Source of the DNA: Desulfuromonadales bacterium
GTDB lineage: Bacteria > Desulfobacterota > Desulfuromonadia > Desulfuromonadales > BM103
DNA length: 64,000 nt
Direction of reading: 5' to 3'
Assembly (NCBI GenBank): GCA_030145205.1
Contig: JAQYVZ010000003.1
Span: forward strand, 102,927-166,926
The position numbers and the translations under genes were made by a program. Under the pieces are notes generated by a model that was given only the letters and a program-made list of their open reading frames with translations, was not told the origin of the DNA and searched no databases. Shown piece by piece: positions 8,297-16,297 of this stretch; position 1 is the first letter of the stretch, and each line of letters opens with the position of its first letter.

Positions 8297-10087
8297 TTAA
8301 TCACGCATCACAGGGTAGCGCAGGCTCACGACCAGATCCTGGATCTCCTTGGGAGGCTCCTTGGTCAGCCGTGACACAACCCACATGACCGCAAAATTAA
8401 GCATCATCCCCAAGGTTCCAATCCCTTCCGGAGAAATGGCGAACCACCAGTTTTCGGGAAGGTTGGCGGCCGGATTGATGAATTTGAAATAGATAATGTA
8501 GCCGGCCGTCAAGATGATACCGGAAAGCATCCCGGCCATGGCCCCTTCCTTGTTGGTTCTCCGGTTGAACACGCCCATGATGATCACCGGGAAGAAAGAT
8601 GACGCCGCCAGGCCGAAAGCAAAAGCAACCACCTGGGCCACAAAACCGGGCGGGAAAATACCAAACAGCCCTGCGATGACGACGGCAACGGCTGCGGAGG
8701 CCCTGGCCCAGAGCAGTTCTGTTCGTTCCGCCATCTGCGGCATCAGAACCCCCTTTAACAGGTCATGCGATACCGAAGCGGAAATCACCAACAACAAACC
8801 AGCGGCCGTCGACAACGCTGCCGCCAGCCCGCCGGCAGCGACAAGAGCAACGACCCAGTTCGGCAAATTGGCGATTTCCGGATTGGCCAGAACCATGATG
8901 TCACGGTCGACATAGATCTCGTTATCGGAAGCCGTCGGCCGGTTAACCAGCATCCGTTCACCGGAATCTCCGGCCCCCTCAGCAAAGCGCGGCTTGCCGG
9001 TAAAGGCCAGACCGGGTCGGTATTGCATAACACCGTCCTGATTTTTGTCCATCCAGGCGATCAGGCCGGTGGCTTCCCAGTTCTTGAACCACTGCGGCGC
9101 TTCAGTCGCATACAATTTATCATTGACTGTCAGTAGAAAATTGGTGCGGGCAAAAGCTGCCACGGCCGGCGCAGTCGTATAGAGCAGCGCAATAAAAAAC
9201 AGTGCCCATCCCGCAGAGGAACGCGCATCGCGGATTTTGCGCACCGTAAAGAAACGGATAATAACATGTGGTAAACCGGCGGTACCGACCATCAGAGCAA
9301 TCGTAATGAAAAAGACATCCACCACAGCGCGCTTGCCCGCAGTATATTCACCGAAACCAAAGTCCTTCTGGATGCCATCCAGAACATCGAGCAGATACTG
9401 GCCCTGATAGGAGGCCTTGCCGAGCAATTCGGCACCTTCCGGGCTGATCGTTCCACCATAGGCAATCTGCGGAACGGGGTTGCCGGTCAGCATGAGCCCA
9501 ATAAAAATAGCCGGAATAAGATATGCGACGATCAACACGCAGTACTGAGCCACCTGGGTGTAGGTAATTCCTTTCATGCCACCCATGGTCGCGTAAAAGA
9601 ACACCAGGGCCATGCCGATGATCACACCGGTATTGACCGGGACTTCCAGAAAGCGGGAAAAGACCACACCGACCCCGCGCATCTGGCCGGCCACATAAGT
9701 GAAGGAGACAAAGATCGCACAGAACAGGGCGATGACCCGGGCACCGGTCGAATAATAACGGTCACCGATGAATTCCGGCACGGTAAATTTGCCATATTTG
9801 CGGAGGTAGGGTGCCAGCAACAACGCTAGGAGGACATAGCCGCCGGTCCACCCCATCAGGTACATCGACCCATCCCGCCCCATGAACGAGATCAGGCCCG
9901 CCATTGAGATGAACGATGCCGCCGACATCCAGTCGGCGCCGGTGGCCATGCCGTTCGCGATCGGGTGGATAGTCTTTTCTGCGACGTAAAAATCGCCAGT
10001 CGTCGCCGCTCTACCCCAAATGGCAATGCCGATATAAAGCGAAAATGTCAGGCCGACAAAGACCCAGGTCCAACCCAGAATACCCAT
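8297..10087 (-). CDS. Sodium:solute symporter, large subunit (acetate/ActP-like, SSS family)
   Basis: 596 residues with about 13 membrane helices. The N-terminal stretch DFYVAEKTIHPIANGMATGADWMSAASF is typical of the SSS family (Na+ site region), and GLAAALSTAAGLLLVISAS is the conserved helix-8 region. It has a long soluble insert (about residues 315-395) as seen in the two-component VC_2705-like symporters. The gene just upstream encodes the small DUF4212-type subunit that always accompanies this subtype, so the two form one transporter, likely for acetate or another short monocarboxylate. Substrate is inferred from family only. Confidence 0.93.
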   Translation of the reverse strand: MGILGWTWVFVGLTFSLYIGIAIWGRAATTGDFYVAEKTIHPIANGMATGADWMSAASFISMAGLISFMGRDGSMYLMGWTGGYVLLALLLAPYLRKYGKFTVPEFIGDRYYSTGARVIALFCAIFVSFTYVAGQMRGVGVVFSRFLEVPVNTGVIIGMALVFFYATMGGMKGITYTQVAQYCVLIVAYLIPAIFIGLMLTGNPVPQIAYGGTISPEGAELLGKASYQGQYLLDVLDGIQKDFGFGEYTAGKRAVVDVFFITIALMVGTAGLPHVIIRFFTVRKIRDARSSAGWALFFIALLYTTAPAVAAFARTNFLLTVNDKLYATEAPQWFKNWEATGLIAWMDKNQDGVMQYRPGLAFTGKPRFAEGAGDSGERMLVNRPTASDNEIYVDRDIMVLANPEIANLPNWVVALVAAGGLAAALSTAAGLLLVISASVSHDLLKGVLMPQMAERTELLWARASAAVAVVIAGLFGIFPPGFVAQVVAFAFGLAASSFFPVIIMGVFNRRTNKEGAMAGMLSGIILTAGYIIYFKFINPAANLPENWWFAISPEGIGTLGMMLNFAVMWVVSRLTKEPPKEIQDLVVSLRYPVMRD

Positions 10088-10159
10088 AATACTCTCTACC
10101 CCTCGACACAGCTGACAATCGCCGACGGCAAACCACTCCGGCCAACAGCACCGCCCAGG

Positions 10160-10420
10160 TTAATCTTCATGCACGTTGTAGCGGCGATCAAGACGGTTCA
10201 TCAGTTGCACGTAGATAACAATCAACAGAACGAAAATAATTTCAGAGCCCTGGTTGGCAAACCAGAAGCCCAATTTGAAACCGCCGATTTTGACGTGATC
10301 GAGAACATCGGCGGCCAACAGGCCGAAAACGCAGGAGACCACAAACCAGACGGAAAGCAGGACCGCAATATAGATCAGGTTTTCGCGCCAGTAGGCGTCA
10401 AGTTTCTGCTGTTTGTCCAT
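10160..10420 (-). CDS. Symporter small subunit (DUF4212 family)
   Basis: 86 residues from the ATG at 10420, chosen because GAGGAGA lies 9-10 bases upstream. Two membrane helices (IYIAVLLSVWFVVSCVFGLL and EIIFVLLIVIYVQLM) with YWRENL ahead of the first and NRLDRRYNVHED at the end, the usual layout of the small subunit that pairs with SSS-type symporters. It is 72 bases upstream of the large subunit and clearly in the same operon. Confidence 0.92.
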   Translation of the reverse strand: MDKQQKLDAYWRENLIYIAVLLSVWFVVSCVFGLLAADVLDHVKIGGFKLGFWFANQGSEIIFVLLIVIYVQLMNRLDRRYNVHED

Positions 10421-10552
10421 CACATGGTCTCCTCGAAAATTCGGCAAACACAGGCAATTCCTTCAAAAAAAGATATCGTTGCCGTTCCGACCAGTCAACT
10501 TAAATCATGCTGCCTGACTTAACAACCCCGCCGGCCCGGCAAGAGGATTAAA

Positions 10553-10747
10553 TCAGCGCGCCCCCGGCAGGACACCCGGGTTGCAAAGATCTTCAGCATG
10601 ATCGGCCGCAGCATTGCAATTATGACAGACATAGGCAGGATTCTGACTACGTTCTCCGATTTCCGCCAGTTGGCCCCGTTTTTTCATCTCGCAGATATGC
10701 AAGAGGTGTCTTTCTTGCTGTTTGCACACATTCTCTTTCTGTGTCAT
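10553..10747 (-). CDS. Cys/His-containing mini-protein
   Basis: 64 residues from the ATG at 10747, which has GGGAGA eight bases upstream. Cysteines lie near residue 8 and in HLLHICEMKKRG, and a C-terminal VCHNCNAAADHAEDLC has a CxxC plus His/Cys that could hold a metal. I recognise no family. It is monocistronic-looking, upstream of the symporter operon and on the same strand. Confidence 0.6.
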   Translation of the reverse strand: MTQKENVCKQQERHLLHICEMKKRGQLAEIGERSQNPAYVCHNCNAAADHAEDLCNPGVLPGAR

Positions 10748-11133
10748 CAGGATCTCCCTGGTTTGAATGAACTTCACGCCGGCCAACTCAACCCTTACCA
10801 GCCCCGGTGGACGGCAGCAAGGGCCCTTGCAGGATTATAGAGGATGCCCCCCCGTGAGTCCATACAGGATACCAGGAACCACTGCGACCACCAGAAAAGC
10901 AACCATGCCACGGCGCTCATCAACCGTGCTTTCACGGAAAAAGTCCGGTAGAACACAGTCTTGTGAACATTTGCCGACGGATCCCAACGTCTACAGCACA
11001 GGCTGCGACGCGTAACCCTGCGAAACCATTCCCGAGCACCCACATTTACCCGATCTGCGCATTTCTGGCATATCTGATGCATCTGTATTTCAACAACTTT
11101 GTTCCATTATCAACCTATCAAGGAGCACGTCTC

Positions 11134-11325
11134 ATGTTCAAACTCATCGTATTCTTATCGCCTCTGCTTTTTCTGGGCTACAGCTGGACCGCCAACTTCA
11201 AGCTACCTCGTTTGACCGAGGGCCCTGCTGATTTTTTCCTGATTCCCTTTTTGGGTTATCTCTCAATTATTCTGGTCGCTCAACTGACCGCTCGCCTGCC
11301 CACCAGAAAAGCAACCAATCGTTAA
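11134..11325 (+). CDS. Small membrane protein with two TM helices
   Basis: 63 residues from the ATG at 11134 with AAGGAG upstream. Two hydrophobic stretches (LIVFLSPLLFLGYSW and FFLIPFLGYLSIILVAQL) are separated by a polar loop. No family recognised. The start is set by the ribosome site rather than by the longer open frame to the left. Confidence 0.7.
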   Translation: MFKLIVFLSPLLFLGYSWTANFKLPRLTEGPADFFLIPFLGYLSIILVAQLTARLPTRKATNR

Positions 11326-11556
11326 GTACTGCCCGTACATGGCAACCTTTTCGGACGACGATTCCAACTCCCAGCTGCGGCTCTCTTCGCATGGCCCCGG
11401 GCAGTCATTGCCCGTAACATTCGAGGATGGGCCTCAGAGTTTTTTTCTGACTCGGGAAATTGTCCCATTCGTCAAAAAAATCAAGACCTCACTATTAAAA
11501 TATGCTATGAATAGCCGTTAATTGACATGTTGTCTTTTTAAAGAAGGAGAGCTCCC

Positions 11557-12018
11557 GTGGATAATCTGGACATTCAACAAGCAATCAAAGATTCGATCCA
11601 AACCGAGAAGGACGCCATGGACTTTTACAAGTATGGCGCTGAGCGGATGGCCAAGGAACAGGCCCGCAGTACGTTCGAGCTGCTGGCCCGAGAAGAATAC
11701 CAACACGCCGAATCCTTCTTCAAAATTTATCAGGGCAATGACATTCCGTCCTTTCAGGACTTCATGAACGAGCCTCCCAACACCTCTTCCGCCTGGTGGC
11801 AGGCCCTGCAGAGCCTGCTGGTTCAGGATTTTGACGAGCGTAAAGCTCTCGAACTGGCAATTGAACAGGAAGAAGCGCTGGAGAAATCACTGCGAGAGAT
11901 GGCGGCCCAGATGGACGACCCGGAAATCGCCAACGTCTATCTTGCCAATGCCAGCTCGACCCATCACCACCTTGAGGTCTGTGAAGACGATTACAAGGCC
12001 ATGTTCGGTATGGGTTGA
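11557..12018 (+). CDS. Ferritin-like / rubrerythrin-type di-iron protein
   Basis: 153 residues starting at GTG (AAGGAGAGCTCCC precedes it). It is an all-helical ferritin-like domain: Glu17 in IQTEKDAMDFY and the E47-x-x-H50 pair in REEYQHAESF give a first iron ligand set, and helices with LAIEQEEALEKSL and STHHHLEVCEDDY give the second. No C-terminal rubredoxin domain is present, so this is a short erythrin-like form. Such proteins deal with peroxide or iron in anaerobes. It is a single-gene unit closed by a terminator. Confidence 0.82.
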   Translation: MDNLDIQQAIKDSIQTEKDAMDFYKYGAERMAKEQARSTFELLAREEYQHAESFFKIYQGNDIPSFQDFMNEPPNTSSAWWQALQSLLVQDFDERKALELAIEQEEALEKSLREMAAQMDDPEIANVYLANASSTHHHLEVCEDDYKAMFGMG

Positions 12019-12048
12019 TACCTCGCACTCAAGACCGCTGCACATAAA

Positions 12049-12082
12049 AAAGCCGCTTTCTCAATGAAAGCGGCTTTTTTTA
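12049..12082 (+). terminator. Intrinsic terminator of the ferritin-like gene
   Basis: AAGCCGCTTTC pairs with GAAAGCGGCTT around a TCAAT loop and is followed by seven T. The A run on its 5' side makes it a usable terminator for the convergent small genes as well. Confidence 0.92.
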
Positions 12083-12110
12083 TTGGAAGATCCTGTCACA
12101 ATTCAAGACA

Positions 12111-12242
12111 TCAGAACAGACGGTCCGCAAGGTAACTCAGGGAGGGTCCGGCGATCAGAATTGCCGTGAGGAGTGCACATACCGTCAAGGTGACCAGAAC
12201 TGCTACAGCCGGGCGGGATTTGACTTCTTGAAGAATGCGCAT
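12111..12242 (-). CDS. 43-residue single-TM protein (paralogue of the upstream gene)
   Basis: ATG at 12242 preceded by GAGAGGA; TGA at 12111-12113. The protein starts MRILQEVKSRPAV, has one hydrophobic helix of about 20 residues and ends AGPSLSYLADRLF. The tail matches the end of the upstream 48-residue gene (AWPALSYLGAKLFN) at most positions, and both have the same size and topology, so they are a tandem duplicate pair. The family is unknown to me. Both lie just upstream, in the same orientation, of the convergent terminator at 12049-12082. Confidence 0.68.
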   Translation of the reverse strand: MRILQEVKSRPAVAVLVTLTVCALLTAILIAGPSLSYLADRLF

Positions 12243-12286
12243 GACGTTGTCCTCTCTCTGATCCATCGACAGGGTCTGATGAACGC

Positions 12287-12433
12287 TTAGTTAAACAGCT
12301 TGGCGCCAAGGTAGGAAAGTGCCGGCCAGGCAATCAATACAGCGGATACAACGGCGAACACGCCGAGGATCGAAAGAATCAGGGCCAGGTAGCTACTCTT
12401 GACTGTATCCATCATGGTGCTTTGGGTTCTCAT
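12287..12433 (-). CDS. 48-residue single-TM protein (first of a paralogous pair)
   Basis: ATG at 12433 with AAGGAGAC seven bases upstream; TAA at 12287-12289. It begins MRTQSTMMDTVKSS, has one TM helix (about residues 15-36) and ends AWPALSYLGAKLFN. The clear ribosome site, upstream promoter and the similar second gene 44 bases downstream argue that it is real although very short. It could be a small subunit or regulator of a membrane complex; nothing in the sequence says which. Confidence 0.7.
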   Translation of the reverse strand: MRTQSTMMDTVKSSYLALILSILGVFAVVSAVLIAWPALSYLGAKLFN

Positions 12434-12789
12434 TACTTGTCTCCTTTAAGATGAACGATCTGAAACGGTTTTGCTGTTGAAGTTAAAGAGACTTTAACCT
12501 TAAACACCTTTCATGTCAACAAAAATATTAAATGTACTCAACAAAACAACTTCTGTCTTAAATACAGGTAATCTTTATTGTTTCCATAAAGAAACACCCC
12601 TCTTTCGCTAAATCCGTAACAGAAAATATGTATCAATATAAACAATATTTAATATGATTATTCTAAAAACAGGCAAAATAAGGCTCTCCGTGACAACGAC
12701 CCAACACAAAAATCCCCCCCTTTATGGCCATTGGTATTTTTCCGGCCATCCGCTAATATAGACATATAACCCGCCACCTGGAGGTAGCC
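12434..12789. other. AT-rich divergent intergenic region
   Basis: About 355 bases much richer in A+T than the surroundings, between the divergent small-TM pair and a lipoprotein gene. It holds the minus-strand promoter and inverted repeat at 12482-12519. On the plus strand TTGGTA (12731-12736), 17 bases, TAATAT (12754-12759) is a weak candidate promoter for the lipoprotein, whose ribosome site CTGGAGG is at 12778-12784. No gene seen inside. Confidence 0.5.
12491..12519 (-). promoter_or_regulatory. Candidate sigma-70 promoter of the twin small genes, with an inverted repeat
   Basis: On the minus strand TTGACA (12519-12514) is followed after 17 bases by TAAAGT (12496-12491). The -10 overlaps a perfect inverted repeat, GTTAAAG-AGA-CTTTAAC (12482-12498), which could be an operator. 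The first small gene starts about 50 bases downstream. Confidence 0.5.
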
Positions 12790-13431
12790 ATGAAAACCGT
12801 GACATGCTGGTTCTGCCTGATCGCCCTCCTCATCCTGTCAGGCTGCTCCCGGACCACCCTGACCGGCGCCTGGAAAGATCCTGGCTACAACCAGCAGATT
12901 GAACGGGTTTATGTCATCGGTGTCTCCAAGCAGGAGCTGCACCGCCGACTGCTCGAAGAAGCTTTTGTTGATGAGCTATTGACCTACGGCGTGACCAGCG
13001 TCCCCAGCTACAAGGACCTGCCGGATGCAGACCAGGCGGACCGGGCGGCCATCGACGCGCAGGTACGCGCCAACCGGGCAGATGCGGTCCTGATCACCCG
13101 GGTGCTTGGCCAACGAACCGAACAGGTTGTTCACCCCGGGCACACGACCTACCGCAGTTGGCCTTACTACGGGCCCAGGCATTACGATCCGGCACCCTAC
13201 TACCGCAACTACTGGAGCTACTACGACCGCCGCTACGATATGGCCTACACTCCGGCAACCGTCTCCGAGTACCAGGTCGTGACTGCCGAGTGCAATCTCT
13301 ACAATGCAAGCTCAGGCAGCCTGGTCTGGTCGGCCCAACTGGAAACCGTCATACAAAACAACTTCCAGAAACAGATCACCAGCTTTGTTGACGTGGTCAC
13401 CAGGAACCTGAGTGAGCAGGGGCTGATGTAA
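12790..13431 (+). CDS. DUF4136-like lipoprotein
   Basis: 213 residues. The N-terminus is a lipoprotein signal (CLIALLILSGC, lipidated Cys at about residue 19). The start of the mature part, TLTGAWKDPGYN, and the pattern of an alpha/beta domain with SADAVLITRV-like strand (ADAVLITRVLGQRTE) followed by a Tyr-rich insert (residues 120-155) fit the DUF4136/LptE-like lipoproteins of unknown role. Probably anchored in the outer membrane facing the periplasm. Preceded by GGAGG. Confidence 0.7.
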   Translation: MKTVTCWFCLIALLILSGCSRTTLTGAWKDPGYNQQIERVYVIGVSKQELHRRLLEEAFVDELLTYGVTSVPSYKDLPDADQADRAAIDAQVRANRADAVLITRVLGQRTEQVVHPGHTTYRSWPYYGPRHYDPAPYYRNYWSYYDRRYDMAYTPATVSEYQVVTAECNLYNASSGSLVWSAQLETVIQNNFQKQITSFVDVVTRNLSEQGLM

Positions 13432-13503
13432 CGGAGTCACTCCGATCCCATTCAACTGACTCAAAAAGATTAATCCAGGACTTCAACAACATTTTCGATG
13501 AAC

Positions 13504-13538
13504 CATAAAAAGCGCCCGCCAGTCTCCTGGCGGGCGCT
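13504..13538 (-). terminator. Intrinsic terminator for the minus-strand gene
   Basis: GCGCCCGCCAG (13512-13522) and CTGGCGGGCGC (13527-13537) form an 11-bp stem with a TCTC loop. Read on the minus strand it is followed by TTTTTATGG, so it ends the gene at 13566-13871; on the plus strand the T run is poor. Confidence 0.88.
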
Positions 13539-13565
13539 ATACAATCAGGCAATCTGAACGTCGCC

Positions 13566-13871
13566 TTATTTTTCCTTATCTATTGTGTATACCAGGGGGT
13601 CCGAAAAAGAGTATTTTTTACCGCTCACCGAACCACGATCCTCTGCGATCGCCTTGCGGATCGCCACAGCAACCTTGAAATAGGGAATGGAAGAGGCCAG
13701 ACCGAGGGGGATCAACGTCAGTCCGATGACATAAAAAATCCTGAGGTCCAGCAGCATCGCCGCCAGGATCAATGCCCCGGCCACCAAGTTAATGTAAAAA
13801 CCGAGCGCATTCAGCTTACAGGTCAGGATAATCTGGGTCTCCGTCTCCTGGCGATCGACAAACAAACTCAT
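13566..13871 (-). CDS. Small membrane protein, two TM helices
   Basis: 101 residues. A polar N-terminus (MSLFVDRQETETQ) is followed by two adjacent helices (about residues 23-42 and 45-66) and a basic/polar tail (AVAIRKAIAEDRG) with SGKKYSFSDPLVYTIDKEK. GGAAAGG lies upstream. The domain is not recognised. Single-gene unit with its own terminator. Confidence 0.72.
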   Translation of the reverse strand: MSLFVDRQETETQIILTCKLNALGFYINLVAGALILAAMLLDLRIFYVIGLTLIPLGLASSIPYFKVAVAIRKAIAEDRGSVSGKKYSFSDPLVYTIDKEK

Positions 13872-14225
13872 ACTAACAACCTTTCCCGCGTCAGTCTCTA
13901 CGCGAAATAACGGCCCCGTTCAGCGGAATCAAGGAACAGACCCTGTCTGCACAGGAACCTGCCAGCAAAGAGCATCTCCTGCTGATGGGACGTTATCAAT
14001 GGTGTGAAGCACCCTATGTTACAGCAGTCCTCCAACACCAGATTATAGAAGATTTTTTTGTTTGCCATGATCCGCAATCATGGCCGGCCTGTCAAGAAAT
14101 GAAACCGCTCCTGTCAACACCAACCGGGCAAAACAACCCGCATCTTCGACCTTCTCGTATGGTACAAAACTTGCTATTTTAATAACGATTATTTTTCTGA
14201 GTGCCCACGTCATAAAGGAGACATG
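13872..14225. other. Divergent intergenic region of about 350 bp
   Basis: Lies between the divergent small membrane gene and the lipoprotein at 14226. It becomes A+T rich near 14170-14205 (TTGCTATTTTAATAACG and following), which is where a plus-strand promoter would sit, but I see no pair of hexamers good enough to call. An open frame at 13985-14182 has no ribosome site and is not taken as a gene. Confidence 0.4.
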
Positions 14226-15017
14226 ATGGACTTTTTCAAAATCATTCGCTGGGGGCTTTGCCTGCTGGCAGCCTGCAGCTTCGGCTGTGCTGCTGTCAAC
14301 GTCGATGTCGGTTCGACAATCGACTGGAGCAAGGTCTCCACTGTTACTCTGCAGCCCCCTACTGAAGACCCCTGGCAACTCGCCCCCGAGATCCGTAACG
14401 AGTTGCAGCAGACGGGCTTCACAGTGCTTGCGACGAACGACACCAGCGCAGACCTGCTGGTCCGCTACTTTACCAAGGAAGGTCCCGACCTGAACTCTGA
14501 TGGTGACCTGTTGACCCGTCTGAAAAGCTTCCACGTCCAGTTCGTTGACCCGGCTACCAACGAGAACGTGGCGGTCGTCGATTATTTTTATGCGGACACC
14601 ATGGCTGACCCGGCAGACGACAGCGTCTCCCTGGCCTTTGCCGAATTGCGTCGCGATATTCAGGCGGGCCGGAGTGTGACCACACCAGCGGCGCCGACCC
14701 AAGTGGCGGCACCGGAGCCGGCACCAGCCGTCGCCGAACCGTCCCAGCCCCAAGTGGAGGCAACGACACCACAGCAAGACCCCCAACCGGCCCAAGTGGC
14801 TCCGGCTGAAATAACCGTTCAACCCGCTGTCACGCCAAACGAAGCCCCGGCGGTTGCCGAGCAGACTGCTGTGAGCGTCACTCCAGCCGTCATTCCGACC
14901 ATCGAAAAAGAGGAGGCACGCAAGATCACCCCGCGCACCGAATCTCCATGGGTTCCGCGATTTCATTCCTGGGGTTTTGAAGACTGGGGGGATGACGAGA
15001 CTGTCGACGACTATTAG
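14226..15017 (+). CDS. DUF4136-like lipoprotein with long Pro/Ala-rich tail
   Basis: 263 residues. AAGGAG is 5 bases before the ATG at 14226 and only 2 before an ATG at 14223, so 14226 is preferred. A lipobox (AACSFGC) gives a lipidated Cys near residue 20. Residues 20-145 form a compact alpha/beta domain (TVTLQPPTEDPW, LLVRYFTKEG, HVQFVDPATNENVAVVDYF) of the DUF4136 type. Residues 150-245 are a low-complexity Pro/Ala/Glu/Gln linker, as used to span the periplasm or cell wall, and the end (PWVPRFHSWGFEDWGDDE) is aromatic and acidic. Function unknown. It is the second DUF4136-like lipoprotein within 1.5 kb. Confidence 0.68.
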   Translation: MDFFKIIRWGLCLLAACSFGCAAVNVDVGSTIDWSKVSTVTLQPPTEDPWQLAPEIRNELQQTGFTVLATNDTSADLLVRYFTKEGPDLNSDGDLLTRLKSFHVQFVDPATNENVAVVDYFYADTMADPADDSVSLAFAELRRDIQAGRSVTTPAAPTQVAAPEPAPAVAEPSQPQVEATTPQQDPQPAQVAPAEITVQPAVTPNEAPAVAEQTAVSVTPAVIPTIEKEEARKITPRTESPWVPRFHSWGFEDWGDDETVDDY

Positions 15018-15041
15018 ACAACTCTTCTGCAGCAAAAGCCT

Positions 15042-15086
15042 CGGCCCGGACAACCTGTCACGCACTGGTTGTCCGGGCCGTTTTTA
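15042..15086 (+). terminator. Intrinsic terminator, convergent with extS
   Basis: CGGCCCGGACAACC (15042-15055) pairs with GGTTGTCCGGGCCG (15067-15080), a 14-bp perfect stem, followed by TTTTTAT. The stop codon of extS on the other strand (15084-15086) lies in the T run. On the minus strand the stem has a weak T run and may also end the ext transcript. Confidence 0.9.
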
Positions 15087-15908
15087 TGGCTGGACTTCGG
15101 GCGGAACGGCCTCCGGCTGCAGCTCGCGGCCCAGGCGCTCAAACTCGGGCGGCTTCAAAGAGAGCGGCGGCATCTGAGTCAGTTTACGAATCTTGCGCGG
15201 GTTCTTTAACCACTTTTCAAGGTTTTCAATCGTCCAGCGCTGCCCGTCATCGCCAAAGTTCTGGAGATAGTATTGGGTCAACAATCCCGACAGGTTCGGC
15301 CCGATGAGTCCGGTTCCAAGCCCGCCATAGCGTTCCGTCAGGGCGCGATGGCACTGGCCGCACTGTTTTTCGAATTCAAGCTGTTCTAAAACACTTTCAC
15401 CCTCGAAATGTACCACCGCGGGCCGCTCCTGCTCAACCGCACCCTTGCGGCGCGCCCCCGCCAGGATGGCGTTGACCAGTTCAATCCGCTGCGCTTCCGA
15501 GAAATGAAATTCAGGCATAAACAGCACCGGGTATCGGATGGACTCCTCCAACTCCTCCGGCGAGGCATACTCTGGAGCCAGGTCGAGATCAGCGGCTAGG
15601 CGGTTGCCTTTGCCGTCACTGGCATGGCACCTGCGACAAGCATAATTCTTCAGGTGCTCTTCTCCCTGACGGGCGACCGGGTTGTTTTCAAGTGTAAAGG
15701 CGGCATAACGACCGGCAATCAAGCCGCTATGAGCGATATCGACACGTGTCGTTCCGAGACGACCGGCGTGACAGTCGACACAACCGCCCTCAGCGACATA
15801 ATGCACCGGGTGACATTCGAGGCAGGAGTTTTGTGTGGCAGGCGCTTCTGCGGCGCACAAGGGCACCGGCAACAGCAACGCGCCTAGAAGCCAAAGACAA
15901 ACGACCAA
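15084..15908 (-). CDS. extS: Tetraheme c-type cytochrome, ext cluster (ExtS-like)
   Basis: 274 residues. The N-terminal hydrophobic stretch (CLWLLGALLLPVPLCAAE) is a signal peptide, perhaps a lipoprotein signal. Four CxxCH motifs are present: CLECH, CVDCH, CRRCH and CGQCH; the last two sit in cytochrome-c-like folds with Met-containing ends (LTQMPPLSL). It is the last gene of the minus-strand ext cluster and overlaps extQ by 25 bases. I name it by position and heme content after the Geobacter ext (selenite/tellurite reduction) locus. It probably takes electrons from the Rieske/cytochrome b subunits on the periplasmic side. Confidence 0.62.
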   Translation of the reverse strand: MVVCLWLLGALLLPVPLCAAEAPATQNSCLECHPVHYVAEGGCVDCHAGRLGTTRVDIAHSGLIAGRYAAFTLENNPVARQGEEHLKNYACRRCHASDGKGNRLAADLDLAPEYASPEELEESIRYPVLFMPEFHFSEAQRIELVNAILAGARRKGAVEQERPAVVHFEGESVLEQLEFEKQCGQCHRALTERYGGLGTGLIGPNLSGLLTQYYLQNFGDDGQRWTIENLEKWLKNPRKIRKLTQMPPLSLKPPEFERLGRELQPEAVPPEVQP

Positions 15909-16297
15909 TTTTCACCCCGAAAATACATAGCGATCACCGTCAACAGGACGATGCCGCAGAAACTGAGCAGAGCGAGCAGGTTGACGGTGCGTTGATCGGC
16001 CGGCAACCACTGCGCCTTATCAGCCGGACGACTAATCGGCAGCCAGGGCAGCAGCAGAAACACCAGCCCCAGGCCGAGAATCAGATAGATCATGGCGTTC
16101 GAATAACTGACCAGTTCCTGAGTCCACATCAGGAACCAGGCGGACTTCGACGGATTCGGCACTCGGCCGATGTCAGCCGGTCCCTGCAAGGGTGCCTGCA
16201 CGAAAAACGCAAAAAACAGCAGACACAACAGAGCCACGGCAAAAGCGACCTTAACGATGTTGAAAAAATGTGGGCTGGCCTTAACGTAATCGCTCAT
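15884..16297 (-). CDS. extQ: Cytochrome b C-terminal-type membrane subunit (ExtQ-like)
   Basis: 137 residues from the ATG at 16297, which overlaps the extP stop as ATGA; an upstream in-frame ATG at 16351 lies inside extP. Three membrane helices, preceded by a loop QGPADIGRVPNPSKSAWFLMWTQEL, whose PNPSKSAWF part is placed where subunit IV of b6f and the C-terminal half of cytochrome b have the quinone-site PEWY loop. It has no heme-ligating His pair, as expected for subunit IV. Works with ExtP and the Rieske protein ExtO as a split cytochrome bc-type quinol oxidoreductase. Confidence 0.68.
   Translation of the reverse strand: MSDYVKASPHFFNIVKVAFAVALLCLLFFAFFVQAPLQGPADIGRVPNPSKSAWFLMWTQELVSYSNAMIYLILGLGLVFLLLPWLPISRPADKAQWLPADQRTVNLLALLSFCGIVLLTVIAMYFRGENWSFVFGF

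Noticed and set aside
10795..11082. 95-residue minus-strand frame
   Set aside because: Composition rich in Arg, Cys and Trp and no ribosome site; a different frame of the same DNA looks more like protein and is reported as a weak finding.
11339..11521. 60-residue open frame ahead of the ferritin-like gene
   Set aside because: No ribosome site and low-complexity start; more likely leader DNA.
13985..14182. 65-residue open frame on the plus strand
   Set aside because: No ribosome site, odd composition, and it sits in the promoter region of the lipoprotein gene.
14043..15065. Long minus-strand open frame opposite the lipoprotein at 14226
   Set aside because: It is the antisense shadow of a gene with lipobox, ribosome site and terminator; its own protein has no recognisable domain.
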